Source: JAXLXE01 sp046328115 (GTDB lineage Bacteria > Chloroflexota > UBA6077 > JACCZL01). Taken from it: DNA of 64,000 bases. Below the pieces are notes generated by a model that was not told the origin of the DNA, made no database searches, and saw only the letters and a list, made by a program, of their open reading frames with translations. Location of the stretch: contig JAXLXE010000003.1 in NCBI GenBank assembly GCA_046328115.1, forward strand, positions 62,001-126,000, written 5' to 3'. Shown piece by piece: positions 1 to 8,266 of the stretch. Within the stretch, counting starts at the first letter, position 1. Each line of letters opens with the position of its first letter. The position numbers and the translations under genes are program-made.

Positions 1-133
1 CTACGGAGCACGCACCGACGGGCTCTGTGCACCGGGTACCGCTCGGCCTCGCAGTCGACCACTGGAGGCCGGCCCGCCACGCCGACGCGATCCGAAAATT
101 ATCCGGCAGCGCCGGTGTTCGCCCGCGTCCATC

Positions 134-958
134 CTAGGCGGCCCCCGACCAGCTCAGCATCGCGGGTATCCGTCGGGGTGCGTCGCGCGCGGTGACGCCC
201 AACGCGGTTTCGATCAACAGAGAGTCCAACGACCCTGTGAGCCGGGCGTCGAGCGCCGAGCCACCATCCAGGCACAGCAATTGTCGGAGCAGCGCGACCG
301 CCGCCTCGCGCGACGGGACGACCTCGACAGGCAACGCCGGCAGTGTGACCAGTTTCGGCGCCAGCCCAAGCTCCCACAACACCGGCAGCAGATCGGTCGC
401 CGCGGGGAGGGCGGCGCGTCGCTCTCCGTGCACCGCCATCCAGAAGGGATCGATGATCGCAAGGGGAGACTCGGTGTAGAGCACTGCCGCGACGTGACCG
501 CGGGCCGTCTGCGTCAGCTTCTGGATGAACGGCTCGATCTCCGCAATGCCGTACAGCGTGTGCGCGCACAGGACCACGTCGGCGACCGGCACATTCGCCG
601 ACTCCCACGTGGACTGCAGCACTCGTACGTTGGCCAGTCCCTGGCTCGCGGCCGCTCGCCGGATAGCCTGGACACCGTCGAGGCTTGGATCGATCGCCAG
701 GACCCCTGCGCAACGCTGTGCCAGCGGGAGCGCATAGCGGCCAGCCCCGGCACCAACGTCGAGCACCGTGGATGAAGCGCCGATCAACCGCCCCAGTCGC
801 CCCAGGAGTGGGTCGCCCGCCGGCACTGGGGTCACATCGAACGGCGTGCCATGACAGGGCTCCAGCGAGACCCGACCGCCCAACGCCGACCTGGCGCGGA
901 GTGCCTGCTCTTCGTTCGCCAGGACCCGAGCGCGCCAGGCATCAGCCGCCCTACCCAC
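134..958 (-). CDS. class I SAM-dependent methyltransferase
   Basis: Predicted 274-aa cytosolic methyltransferase that would transfer a methyl group from S-adenosylmethionine to an unidentified substrate. The Rossmann motif I VLDVGAGAGR lies at about residues 65-74 and the acidic end of strand 2 (VLAIDPS, about 86-92) follows at the expected distance. The GTG start at 958 overlaps by 8 nt the stop of a small membrane ORF upstream, so the two are probably translated together. The C-terminal half gives no substrate clue. Family membership is clear; function within the family is not. Confidence 0.8.
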   Translation of the reverse strand: MGRAADAWRARVLANEEQALRARSALGGRVSLEPCHGTPFDVTPVPAGDPLLGRLGRLIGASSTVLDVGAGAGRYALPLAQRCAGVLAIDPSLDGVQAIRRAAASQGLANVRVLQSTWESANVPVADVVLCAHTLYGIAEIEPFIQKLTQTARGHVAAVLYTESPLAIIDPFWMAVHGERRAALPAATDLLPVLWELGLAPKLVTLPALPVEVVPSREAAVALLRQLLCLDGGSALDARLTGSLDSLLIETALGVTARDAPRRIPAMLSWSGAA

Positions 959-1121
959 GGCCCGCCCCCTTGGACTGCATCGCAGACCGCCGCGACCTTC
1001 GCCAGAGCACGATGGCGGCCGTCAACGCCAGGAGCCACGCCGGCCACGCCGTCTCCCGCCACGCCGGCGCATCCGTACGCCGTGGGAAGAACGGGCCTCG
1101 GGGCTGTGCGCTGGAGTCCAT
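951..1121 (-). CDS. small single-pass membrane protein, 56 aa
   Basis: Short ORF with an ATG at 1121 and a strong Shine-Dalgarno sequence (TAGGAGG, about 8 nt upstream). It has one hydrophobic stretch, WPAWLLALTAAIVLW, near the middle, followed by a basic tail (RRSRRS), the pattern of a single transmembrane helix with a cytoplasmic C-terminus. Its TAG overlaps the GTG start of the methyltransferase by 8 nt, which supports real translation and coupling. No family is recognised. It could be a membrane partner of the methyltransferase or only a leader peptide. Confidence 0.55.
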   Translation of the reverse strand: MDSSAQPRGPFFPRRTDAPAWRETAWPAWLLALTAAIVLWRRSRRSAMQSKGAGRG

Positions 1122-1270
1122 CTCGTCGCCTCCTATCCGTGTTGTGGCCGCCTCGGCGCGGCCGACTACAGATTCAGGCTACGCTCGTGGCACGGTAGCG
1201 AGACTCGGCCGGACGGGTGATCCAGCATCCGCCGAACGGGTGATCTTTGGGGGGGGCGGCGGCTACAGGC

Positions 1271-2317
1271 TCAGTCGACGAGGCCCAGGGATCGCCCGCG
1301 CGCCACCGCCCGAGCCCGCGATCCCACGCCCAGCTTGCCATAGAGATTGCTGAGGTGCGTCTTGACCGTGCTCGGGCTGATCACGAGCCGCTCCGCGATC
1401 TCGACGTTGGACGTGCCCTCGGCCAGTAGGCGAAGCACTTCGATCTCGCGAGCGCTGAGCGGCTCCGCCGGACCGGTACAGGCCGCGGTGGGCGGGGTAT
1501 CCGGCTGCCCGAGCAAGCTGAGTATCGCCGCGGTCGTCTCGTCCGATTGCCCCAGGAACGGTGCAACGGATTCGCCCTCGATCACCTTCAGCGTGGCGCC
1601 CGGGATCGCCGAAGCGAGCTCCGCGGCCTGGACCACGTCTGGCTCCGCAAGCTCTCGGCGCTGCAGCACCAGCGTCGGCACGCGGACCTGGGGCAGGAGC
1701 GCGTCGAATCGGGTCGCTGCGGCGTCCTGGTGGAATCGCGCCAGCACGGCGGGATCGAGTGTCTCGCCGAGCGCGGCGGTGAGATCGTTTGCCACCTCGC
1801 CGTGGCTCCAGCCGATCCTGTCGTGGGTGAGCGTCTGCAGGAAGAGGCGCGCGTCGGTCTGCGCGAGTGCGTGCATGGCGGTCGAGCGCGGCTGCGCCAA
1901 CACCGCCGTACCAGGACCGGGGCAGCACCAGAGGATGAGGTGAGATACGCGCTGGGGGCGGTGCACCGCTGCGGCGATCGCCCACGGGCCCGCGTACCGC
2001 GGAGCGAACAACGCGATGGGCCCCGTAGATACCGCCTCCATCACAGAGCAGATATCGTCGCGCTGGGTATGCAGTCTGAAGTCGGCCGTCCCGCCCGCGG
2101 AGAGCCCGGTCCCGCGAGCGTCGTAGCGGATCACCGTGAGCCGCTCAGCAAGCCGTTCGTACCAGCGCCGCCAGGCGGGCACGCTCCATTCGGTTTGTAT
2201 GGTTGCCCACGGACCGCCAGGCACTATTACCAGCGGCGGACCGCTGCCGAGCGCGGTCCACGCGAGCCGCGAGCCGTCTACGGAACGGGCGAAACGGACT
2301 GGTGGAGCGTTCACCAC
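1271..2317 (-). CDS. alpha/beta-hydrolase-like sensor with C-terminal LuxR HTH
   Basis: About 348 aa. The N-terminal 270 residues follow the alpha/beta-hydrolase pattern (GPPLVIVPGGP loop, then VIRYDARGTGLS). The last 60 residues are a LuxR/GerE DNA-binding domain beginning PLSAREIEVLRLLAEG and containing the recognition-helix pattern ISPSTVKTHLSNLYGKL. At the nucleophile elbow, where family enzymes carry G-x-S-x-G, the sequence reads LFAPRYAGP, so the catalytic serine appears to be missing. The domain may bind a ligand rather than hydrolyse one. The start is uncertain: I chose a GTG pair at 2314-2317 because homology begins there; an ATG at 2383 is in frame. No convincing Shine-Dalgarno was seen. 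Probably a one-component transcription regulator. Confidence 0.72.
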   Translation of the reverse strand: MVNAPPVRFARSVDGSRLAWTALGSGPPLVIVPGGPWATIQTEWSVPAWRRWYERLAERLTVIRYDARGTGLSAGGTADFRLHTQRDDICSVMEAVSTGPIALFAPRYAGPWAIAAAVHRPQRVSHLILWCCPGPGTAVLAQPRSTAMHALAQTDARLFLQTLTHDRIGWSHGEVANDLTAALGETLDPAVLARFHQDAAATRFDALLPQVRVPTLVLQRRELAEPDVVQAAELASAIPGATLKVIEGESVAPFLGQSDETTAAILSLLGQPDTPPTAACTGPAEPLSAREIEVLRLLAEGTSNVEIAERLVISPSTVKTHLSNLYGKLGVGSRARAVARGRSLGLVD

Positions 2318-2375
2318 AGTCGAAATCGTAACCGGCAGCCGAGATCCCGGCGAGCGACCGGTCCAGCGGATTCCC

Positions 2376-2670
2376 GCGAGCATCGAGACCGAACGTGCCG
2401 GCTCGCCAGAAGCGCCGCGCTCGTGGCCCTGGAACGCACCGTCGCCATGCGCGTCCAACCCGCCAACTACTCCGTCTACCCGTCCCGAAGGGCGACTGCT
2501 ACGGCATCTAGGTGACCGGGCGGGCAGTGGCCGACTTCGAGGCGCGTGAGCCACACGGCGTCACGTCCTCCGTTGAGTTCACCTGTCGCATCGTCGCCCG
2601 CCGCCGCGACAGCGCCCATCTGGCCCCGCTGCCCGCGCTCGCGCCGTTTCCTGCAGCCGAGCCCACCTAG
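2376..2670 (+). pseudogene. relic of the surface-protein C-terminal domain
   Basis: Not an intact gene. Read with small frame changes it matches the C-terminal domain of the paralogous proteins at 52836-64000: an ERAG-like stretch, then PANYSVYP (compare SADYTVFL), a frame change, KGDCYGI (compare EGDSNGLF), an in-frame TAG, then VTGRAVADFEAREPHG and RIVARRRDSAHL (compare VVARRRDADRSRL), ending at a TAG at 2668. It has at least one indel and one nonsense codon. It shows that the family once had, or sent, a copy about 34 kb upstream of the first intact member. It lies head to head with the LuxR-type gene and cannot be expressed as a full domain. Confidence 0.7.
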
Positions 2671-2815
2671 ATCGGCGATGCAGACCCGCGCTCGCCCACG
2701 GGCCACGAGCCAACAGACCTCGCACACCGGGCGCCGCTGGGCGTCGCGGCTGACCGTTGACACGGGTTGCGGGGTGTCTACCCGCTCCAATCCTTCTGAT
2801 CCGCGGCGCCGCTCA

Positions 2816-2844
2816 TTGACCATCCTCGTACAGAGCGCTAAGCT
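2816..2844 (+). promoter_or_regulatory. sigma-70-type promoter for the toxin-antitoxin pair, leaderless
   Basis: TTGACC at 2816-2821 and TAAGCT at 2839-2844 are separated by exactly 17 bp. The expected transcription start falls at or next to the ATG at 2851, so the antitoxin mRNA would have no leader. This is a sequence match only. Confidence 0.5.
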
Positions 2845-2850
2845 TCGGGT

Positions 2851-3081
2851 ATGGCCTTGACAGCGAAAGAGGTGACTCAGATCGCGATGAACCTGCCCAG
2901 TGAGGACCGTGCTCGTCTGGCGCAGGAACTGCTCGCGTCGCTCCAAGATCCCGCGGAAGTAGACGTCCAAGCGGCGTGGGACGCGGAGATCAGGCGACGC
3001 CTATCTGAGATCGAGAGCGGTACGGCGGAGCTCGCGCCCGCGGAGGAAGTGTTTGCCGAGATTCGTCGCCTCCTGGCGTGA
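2851..3081 (+). CDS. type II antitoxin, addiction module protein family
   Basis: A 76-aa acidic protein matching the addiction-module antitoxin family (PF09720-like). Helical N-terminus with LPSEDRARLAQELLASL, then the family signature WDAEIRRRLSEIESG and the conserved end AEEVFAEIRRLL. It is expected to bind and neutralise the downstream ParE/RelE toxin and, with it, repress the promoter at 2816-2844. Its TGA overlaps the toxin GTG by 4 nt (GTGA), the usual coupled arrangement. No Shine-Dalgarno is seen, which fits a leaderless transcript. Confidence 0.85.
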   Translation: MALTAKEVTQIAMNLPSEDRARLAQELLASLQDPAEVDVQAAWDAEIRRRLSEIESGTAELAPAEEVFAEIRRLLA

Positions 3082-3383
3082 GGACGGCGCGCTTTCACGG
3101 CGACGCGCGCGGTGAGCTCGTCAACCAGATCCGGTACTACGCCTCGATCAGCAATCTTCTTGGAGAGCGCTTCGCGAAGGAAGTCGAAGACGCGATCGCG
3201 CTCGCCACCGAGTTCCCCGAAGTCGGCTCGCCGCACAGTTTCGGCACCCGACGCGTATTCCCGAAGCGGTTTCCGTTTTCAGTTGTCTACGCAGTGATCC
3301 AGACCGAAATCGTGATTCTCGCGATCGCACCTGCAAAGCGGAAGCCCGGCTACTGGCGCCACCGGGTGGCTGATTTTCCGTAG
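3078..3383 (+). CDS. type II toxin of the RelE/ParE family
   Basis: A 101-aa protein with the ParE/RelE fold pattern: ARGELVNQIRYYASIS helix, LGERFAKEVEDAI helix, then RRVFPKRFPFSVVYAV and EIVILAIAPAKRKPGYW, which is the typical beta-sheet core ending in H/KRKPGYW. RelE members cut mRNA in the ribosome and ParE members poison gyrase; the sequence does not tell which. It starts with GTG inside the antitoxin stop codon, so it is co-translated. It is full length with no visible damage, so the pair may be active. Confidence 0.85.
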   Translation: MRTARFHGDARGELVNQIRYYASISNLLGERFAKEVEDAIALATEFPEVGSPHSFGTRRVFPKRFPFSVVYAVIQTEIVILAIAPAKRKPGYWRHRVADFP

Positions 3384-3809
3384 CGCCACGCCGGGGATCC
3401 TCGCCATCGAAGAGCTCAGGTACCGGCGCGCCGTCGGAGCCGGCCCCGATCGGAACTGTGCCGAATTCATTTTCACAGGCACGCCGTCACATGCCATCGT
3501 CATCCACCGCTTCAGCGACTGCGCAGTACTCGCGCAAGGACCGCGGCGCAGGCGTCGGACGCGGCACGACGAGCACAGTACACCGCACCGCGGAAACTAT
3601 CATCAAAGGTCATAGAAGTACGCCCGCAAGGAGGGGTCGATGGCCTGCGCGGCCGCCAGCAGATCAGGTCGCCGTCGGTCCATCTCGTGGCGCGCACGGT
3701 CGCTGAACGTGTGCATCACGCAGTCACGCGTCCGGCAGCCACACGGACGGATTTCGCGATTCTTGACGAGGTCGTCGTACGCGGCTCTGAGTGCCACCAG
3801 GCTTTGAAC

Positions 3810-5322
3810 GTAACTACTCAGCTGGCGTATGCAGCGGCCAGTGGCGAGGGACCGGAGAGCATGCGGATCGCGGCGTAGAGATTGTGGCCCTGTTTGCGCG
3901 CGGTCTGCAGGACGCTGGTGAGAATCGCGGAGGTCTGGCTGCCCCACTCCGACCGATACCCTCCGGTCACTTTGCGGTGGATCACGCTGTTGCGCAAGTC
4001 ACGCTCGGAGGCATTGTTGGTCGGCTCTACCCCGTCACGCTCCAAGAACACAAAGAGCTCGGACCACAACCGCTGGTAGCGTTGCTGCAGTCGCCGGGCC
4101 ATGCCCTTGCCCAGCGGTGGCCCTTTGATCAACCGCTCCGCGGCGTTGACAATCCGGACCCTCCGTCGTTGGAAGCTCTCCGCACTGATCTCGCCACGCT
4201 CAGCGTGCAGCCGCATCCCGCGCCCGAACACGTGCCGCAACTCCTGCGCCCACCACGCCGCGTCCGGCTCAAGCTCCGCGGCTCGCGTCAGTTCCCGCAA
4301 CTGATGTGCCAGGCACAACTGCCCGGCCTTGGCCGGTGCTCGCAGCTGCGGCGCGTAGGCATCCGATTGCCATACGTCTGGTACCGCACCGTCCAGGAAA
4401 TCATTAATGACCGATCCACTCCGCGTCCGCGCGATGACGTGGTAGCTGGCGGTTGGAGTTTGGAAGTTCCAGTGCCACCAGGTGCGGCCAGCCACCCGGG
4501 CACCCGTCTCATCCGAGCCGATCACCGGACTCGCCCGCACTGCCTCTCTGATCTCCTGGTAGCGGGTCTCACCTCGCTCGCCGAGCCGCTGCAGCACGTT
4601 GGCCACCGCCCCCTCGCTGAGCTGGATCCCGAACAGATCCCGGCATAGCTCCACCAGGCGCTCGAACGAGACGTGGTGGCGCTCGTGCAGATAGGCAATC
4701 GCGGTTTCGAGCTCCGGACCGAACGTCCGCGTCGACTCCAGACCCGCGGGATGCTCCGCCACCGTGACCAGGCCGCACTCAGTGCAGCATGCCTGGTAGA
4801 CCCAGGACTCCACGACCACCGCGCGGGCCGGAATCACGTCGATCACCTGGCTGCGACGCACCCGCCGCTGGCCCGTGGCATCGAGCGCGTGACCACAGCC
4901 ACGGCACGTGGTAGCGTGGCAGCGGACCACAACGTCTGGCGGTTGGCGCAGGCGCGAGTGGCCCTGGTGACCGCGCTTGGGTCCGTGCTTGCGGGCTCGG
5001 CGCTCCGCGCGGTTGGGCTTGAAAGCAGCCGATGGTGGGAGGCTAGAGTTGTCGGGAGTGGTGGGCGGACGGGTGAGCTCGTCGATCCTGGCCTCGAGCT
5101 CAGCGACGCGAGCGGAGAGCTGGACGACGAGTGCCTCGAGCCTGGCGATGGTCTCGCGCTGGACGAGGATGATATCGACGAGCTGTTCTTTGGGGAGCGC
5201 GAGCAGTGCGGCCCGATCATCCATGCCGCCAGGGTAGCGAATCAGGTCGTCGAGCGGTGCACTTCCGTCAAGTTCGTGTCATGTCTGTGACGCCGCCCGG
5301 ATGTGGGTAGGTGAGTAATTAC
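3810..5322 (-). mobile_element. IS66-family insertion sequence, copy A (intact)
   Basis: A 1513-bp element with related termini: GTAACTACTCAGCTGG at 3810 and, read from the other end, GTAATTACTCACCTACC. It is flanked by the 8-bp direct repeat CTTTGAAC at 3802-3809 and 5323-5330; 8 bp is the usual IS66-family duplication. It carries only the DDE transposase and lacks the TnpA/TnpB accessory ORFs, as in single-ORF members such as the ISBst12-like group. Copies B (40283-41790) and C (45400-46964) are close relatives. Confidence 0.9.
3818..5224 (-). CDS. IS66-family DDE transposase
   Basis: Complete 468-aa transposase that cuts and joins the element ends. Residues 1-50 form a coiled coil (LVVQLSARVAELEARIDEL). 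A zinc ribbon follows with Cys at about 102, 107, 110 and 146, 147, 150. The catalytic triad is visible as D238 (in SDETGAR), D288 (in QSDAYAP) and E407 (in NNASERDLR). This is the only undamaged transposase of the three copies, so it is the likely source of activity for the others. It starts about 100 bp inside the element's 5' end. Confidence 0.92.
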   Translation of the reverse strand: MDDRAALLALPKEQLVDIILVQRETIARLEALVVQLSARVAELEARIDELTRPPTTPDNSSLPPSAAFKPNRAERRARKHGPKRGHQGHSRLRQPPDVVVRCHATTCRGCGHALDATGQRRVRRSQVIDVIPARAVVVESWVYQACCTECGLVTVAEHPAGLESTRTFGPELETAIAYLHERHHVSFERLVELCRDLFGIQLSEGAVANVLQRLGERGETRYQEIREAVRASPVIGSDETGARVAGRTWWHWNFQTPTASYHVIARTRSGSVINDFLDGAVPDVWQSDAYAPQLRAPAKAGQLCLAHQLRELTRAAELEPDAAWWAQELRHVFGRGMRLHAERGEISAESFQRRRVRIVNAAERLIKGPPLGKGMARRLQQRYQRLWSELFVFLERDGVEPTNNASERDLRNSVIHRKVTGGYRSEWGSQTSAILTSVLQTARKQGHNLYAAIRMLSGPSPLAAAYAS

Positions 5323-5966
5323 CTTTGAACCATATTCTCGAGCACTTCGCGTACGGTTGGACCGCGGACGTCGGACTTGGACCCCAGCCGGGTTCATCCC
5401 CGTGTTGATCACCGCTATCGTCTCGGCGATGGCGTCGCGAGATGGCGGTAACGAGCTCTCATGGTGAAACGGAGTCCGAAAGGCGGGCCGGTCGAGCGCA
5501 GCAACGAGGTCCCTGGCAATGTCCAGGTCTGACGAGGGCAGGTTCTTAGCAACGTAGCGGTCTAGCTGAGCTCAATAGCCTTTGACCACCTCAACCATGA
5601 TGCCTTTGGACTGACTTGTCTGCGAGTCGTACACGTCGTGGTGGTGAAGGCACAGGAAGACGAGATTGTCGCGCGCGGGGCTCGGGGCATCTCGATCGAT
5701 GTGCGCGATCTGGCCTCGCTTTTGCGCGGTGTCCGCGGAAAGTCCGAAGCAGACACAACACCGGCGCCTCGATGCCATGAGTACATCGGCGATGACGTCG
5801 GCCGGTCCTGTCGCTCGCACTGCCAATCCGTCTCCTCCGAGTCGTCAACGCAACTCGTCTCTCCTAGACGCGGGGCCAGCACTCCGGGATGGTATCCCCA
5901 GGAGGTCTTCACGAAGGCCATTGCGCACAGGGCGTCGACGCGACGCGCCCCGGCACCGCGATGCGG

Positions 5967-6314
5967 CTAGTGGAGACGTAGCACCGCAAACACCTCGTCC
6001 ACCGTGAATCGGCAGCCAGGCAGGTACCTGCGGAGATCGAGGACGCTGGCTCTCGTCAGCGGACCGGTCGCGTCGGCCGCGCTGGATCCAGTGATCAAGT
6101 AGGCCGCGTGCTCGCTGGGATCGACAAGTATCGCCGCGCCGACCCCTTCGCCAATGAACCATCGGCAGCGCTCTAGCATCGCGCCGAGGGCTTGACGCCG
6201 GCCGTCGTGGTCGTGGTCGTGGTCTTGGTCTTGGTCTTGGTCTTGGTCTTGGTTGGAGCCTACCCCGCCAGCGCCTTCGCCGCCGCCACGATGTGCTTCG
6301 CGCTGATCCCGCAA
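5967..6314 (-). CDS. C-terminal fragment of an Uma2-like (DUF820) protein
   Basis: A 115-aa ORF whose last 70 residues (CRWFIGEGVG, AAILVDPSEHAAYLIT, VLDLRRYLPGCRFTVDEVF) resemble the end of Uma2/DUF820 proteins, which have a PD-(D/E)xK nuclease-like fold. The N-terminal half of that fold is absent. In its place the frame runs through a hexanucleotide repeat giving alternating Asp-Gln and Asp-His. An internal ATG at 6179 would exclude the repeat. It overlaps the 3' end of tkt on the same strand. It is probably a non-functional remnant. Confidence 0.4.
   Translation of the reverse strand: MRDQREAHRGGGEGAGGVGSNQDQDQDQDQDHDHDHDGRRQALGAMLERCRWFIGEGVGAAILVDPSEHAAYLITGSSAADATGPLTRASVLDLRRYLPGCRFTVDEVFAVLRLH
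6204..6252. repeat. hexanucleotide tandem repeat
   Basis: About three units of GTCGTG followed by five of GTCTTG on the plus strand, just past the tkt stop codon. In the minus-strand ORF it encodes Asp-Gln and Asp-His dipeptides. Because the unit is 6 bp, length changes would not shift the frame. Confidence 0.85.
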
Positions 6315-8128
6315 TCGTCCAGAAGCTCCGTCGGTGAGCCAGAGCCCGGGATCTTCTTCACGGCTACCTGGCTGACCTTCACGCCGCTCGCGCCACTCGC
6401 CGCCAGCGACTCCAGAACCGCCGCGCCAAGGCCGCCCTCCGGCCAGTGGTCCTCAGCCACCACGATGCCCCCGGTCTGGCGGGCAGCCTCAGCCAGCGTG
6501 GCGCCATCGATCGGCTTCACGGAGTACAGATCGATCACCCGGGCGGCGATTCCCGCGCTCGCGAGCTCTTCCTGAGCCTTCAGTGCCTCGTGCAGCGTGA
6601 TTCCGGCCCCCACCAGCGTCACCGCGTCGTTGGCCGATCGCTTCAGCACCCGGCTGCCACCAATGGGAAACTGCTCATCCGGCCCGTAGATCACCGCGGT
6701 CGCGGCGCGCGTCGTGCGCATGTAAGAGATGCCCGGCAGGTCCGCCATGGCCTCCACCAACCGAGCCGTCTGGTTGGCATCGCTGGGGTACAGCACGGTA
6801 CTGCTCCCCACGGCCCGCATCATCGCCAGGTCCTCCAGCGCCATCTGGGACGGACCGTCCTCACCGATAGACACGCCCGCGTGGGAGCCGCAGAGGCGGA
6901 TGTTCGCGCGCGAGACCGCCGCCATCCGAATGAAGTCGTACGCCCGGGCCAGGAACGCGGCAAACGTGGCCGCGAACGCCGTGTACTTACGGACTCCCAT
7001 GCCTATCGCGGTGGCCAACATCTGCTGCTCCGCGATGTACATCTGGAAGTGGCGCTCCGGGTAGGCTTTGCCAAAGGTCTCGGTGAAGGTGGAGTTGCCC
7101 ACCTCCGCATCCACCGCCACCACGTCCTGCCGCACCGCGCCAACGGCCTTCAGTGCGTCGCCATACGCCTGTCGCGTCGCCATCCGCGCGCCCAGCTCGT
7201 ACTTCGGCAACGGGGCTGGCTGCACGGTGGCCGGCTCGGCCACGCTCGCCGCCGGCGGCGCCGCCACCTGCACCTTGATGTCACGAATGCCGCCAAGCTC
7301 CTCCAGCGCGGCCACCGCCTGGTCCTTGCTCAGCGCTTTGCCGTGCCAGTCTGGCTTGTCCGCCACCTGACTGAAGCCGCTGCCCTTCACGGTCCGCGCC
7401 ACGATCATCGTGGGCACGTCGCCAGACGCGGCCGCGACGGCTTGCTTGTACGCCGCGTCGATCTGGGCTACGTCGTGCCCGTCGATCTCGATGGCATTCC
7501 AGCCAAAGGCGCGGGCCCGCGCCGCGTACGTCGCCGTGTCCCACTCCAGCGAGGTCGGCCCACGCTGGCCCAGGCGGTTCACGTCGATGATGCCGATGAG
7601 GTTGCCCAGTTTGGAGTCTGACGCCCTGGCCAGCGCCTCCCATACCGAGCCCTCGGCCATCTCGCTGTCGCCCAGCATCACCCACACCCGGAAAGGCGCT
7701 TTGTCCAGGTAGCGCCCTGCCAGCGCCACGCCGACGCCAATGGGCAGGCCCTGGCCAAGCGAGCCCGTGGCCACGTCCACCCAGGGCAGCACCGGCGTGG
7801 GATGCCCCTCAATGCGGCTGCCCAGCTTGCGGAGCGACATCATCTCCTGCTCGGTGATCGCGCCAGCCGCGCGGTACATCGCGTACAGCAGCGGAGCGGC
7901 GTGACCCTTGGAGAGGATGAAATGGTCATTGTTGGGATGCTCAGGCTTGCCAAAGTCGTAGCGGAGATGCGATGCCAGCAGCACCGCCGCCAGATCCGCG
8001 CCAGACATCGAGGACGTGGGGTGGCCCGAGCCGGCCTCCGTGGTGGCCCGGATGCTGTCCACCCGGAGCTGCTGGGCGAGCTCTTTCCACTGCTGTGTCT
8101 GTGCGCCGGTGGCGGACGCTTCGGCCAT
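6260..8128 (-). CDS. tkt: transketolase
   Basis: About 622 aa, full length. It moves two-carbon ketol units between sugar phosphates in the pentose-phosphate pathway, using thiamine diphosphate. The N-terminal domain has TEAGSGHPTSSMSG and the ThDP-binding segment from GDSEMAEGS to IIDVNRLGQ (residues about 153-185). The pyrimidine-binding domain has MYIAEQQMLATAIGMG and SHAGVSIGEDGPSQ. I chose the ATG at 8128 because GGGAG sits 5 nt upstream; an in-frame GTG at 8146 would add six residues. It is divergent from tal and gnd, with a shared 140-bp promoter region. Confidence 0.93.
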   Translation of the reverse strand: MAEASATGAQTQQWKELAQQLRVDSIRATTEAGSGHPTSSMSGADLAAVLLASHLRYDFGKPEHPNNDHFILSKGHAAPLLYAMYRAAGAITEQEMMSLRKLGSRIEGHPTPVLPWVDVATGSLGQGLPIGVGVALAGRYLDKAPFRVWVMLGDSEMAEGSVWEALARASDSKLGNLIGIIDVNRLGQRGPTSLEWDTATYAARARAFGWNAIEIDGHDVAQIDAAYKQAVAAASGDVPTMIVARTVKGSGFSQVADKPDWHGKALSKDQAVAALEELGGIRDIKVQVAAPPAASVAEPATVQPAPLPKYELGARMATRQAYGDALKAVGAVRQDVVAVDAEVGNSTFTETFGKAYPERHFQMYIAEQQMLATAIGMGVRKYTAFAATFAAFLARAYDFIRMAAVSRANIRLCGSHAGVSIGEDGPSQMALEDLAMMRAVGSSTVLYPSDANQTARLVEAMADLPGISYMRTTRAATAVIYGPDEQFPIGGSRVLKRSANDAVTLVGAGITLHEALKAQEELASAGIAARVIDLYSVKPIDGATLAEAARQTGGIVVAEDHWPEGGLGAAVLESLAASGASGVKVSQVAVKKIPGSGSPTELLDDCGISAKHIVAAAKALAG

Positions 8129-8266
8129 CTCGTCTCCCACGCTCACGGAGACCGCCCGTGAGCCGTTATCATCGTCGGCGAATTATGCCAGGGTGTACCG
8201 TCGCGTGCTGGCCTCTCCTATCTGGAGCCGCGCGCGCCGCCGCGAAACAGATTCGGAGGGACGCAG

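Larger units (their letters stand above)
3603..5826 (-). pseudogene. HNH-type endonuclease gene, broken by a nonsense codon, probable frameshift and IS insertion
   Basis: The 5' part (5826 down to about 5570) starts at TTG with GGAGGAG about 7 nt upstream and encodes an HNH core: CCVC, then QIAHIDRD, then DNLVFLCLHHHDVYD, giving the H, N and H positions and zinc-type cysteines. It stops at a TGA after VEVVKGY, but the same frame continues with a protein-like helical stretch (LDRYVAKNLPSSDLDIARD). A frame change appears before the insertion at 5331-5322. Past the element, 3801 down to 3603 gives the former C-terminus, VQSLVALRAAYDDL through SLRAYFYDL. The IS duplicated CTTTGAAC on both sides. 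HNH proteins of this kind often act in restriction or mobile-element defence, but this copy is dead. The C-terminal half is not recognised. Confidence 0.65.

Noticed and set aside
1249..1262. Second phase-variable G tract
   Set aside because: Only about eight G, not between recognisable -35 and -10 elements, and located just past a gene's 3' end.
3384..3602. Protein-coding remnant between the toxin and the HNH gene
   Set aside because: One frame (IEELRYRRAVGAGPDRN) looks protein-like but has no start, no stop context and no recognisable family.
3603..3947. A 114-aa protein starting inside IS copy A
   Set aside because: Same reason: the frame crosses the element boundary at 3810. Only the part below 3802 belongs to the old HNH gene.
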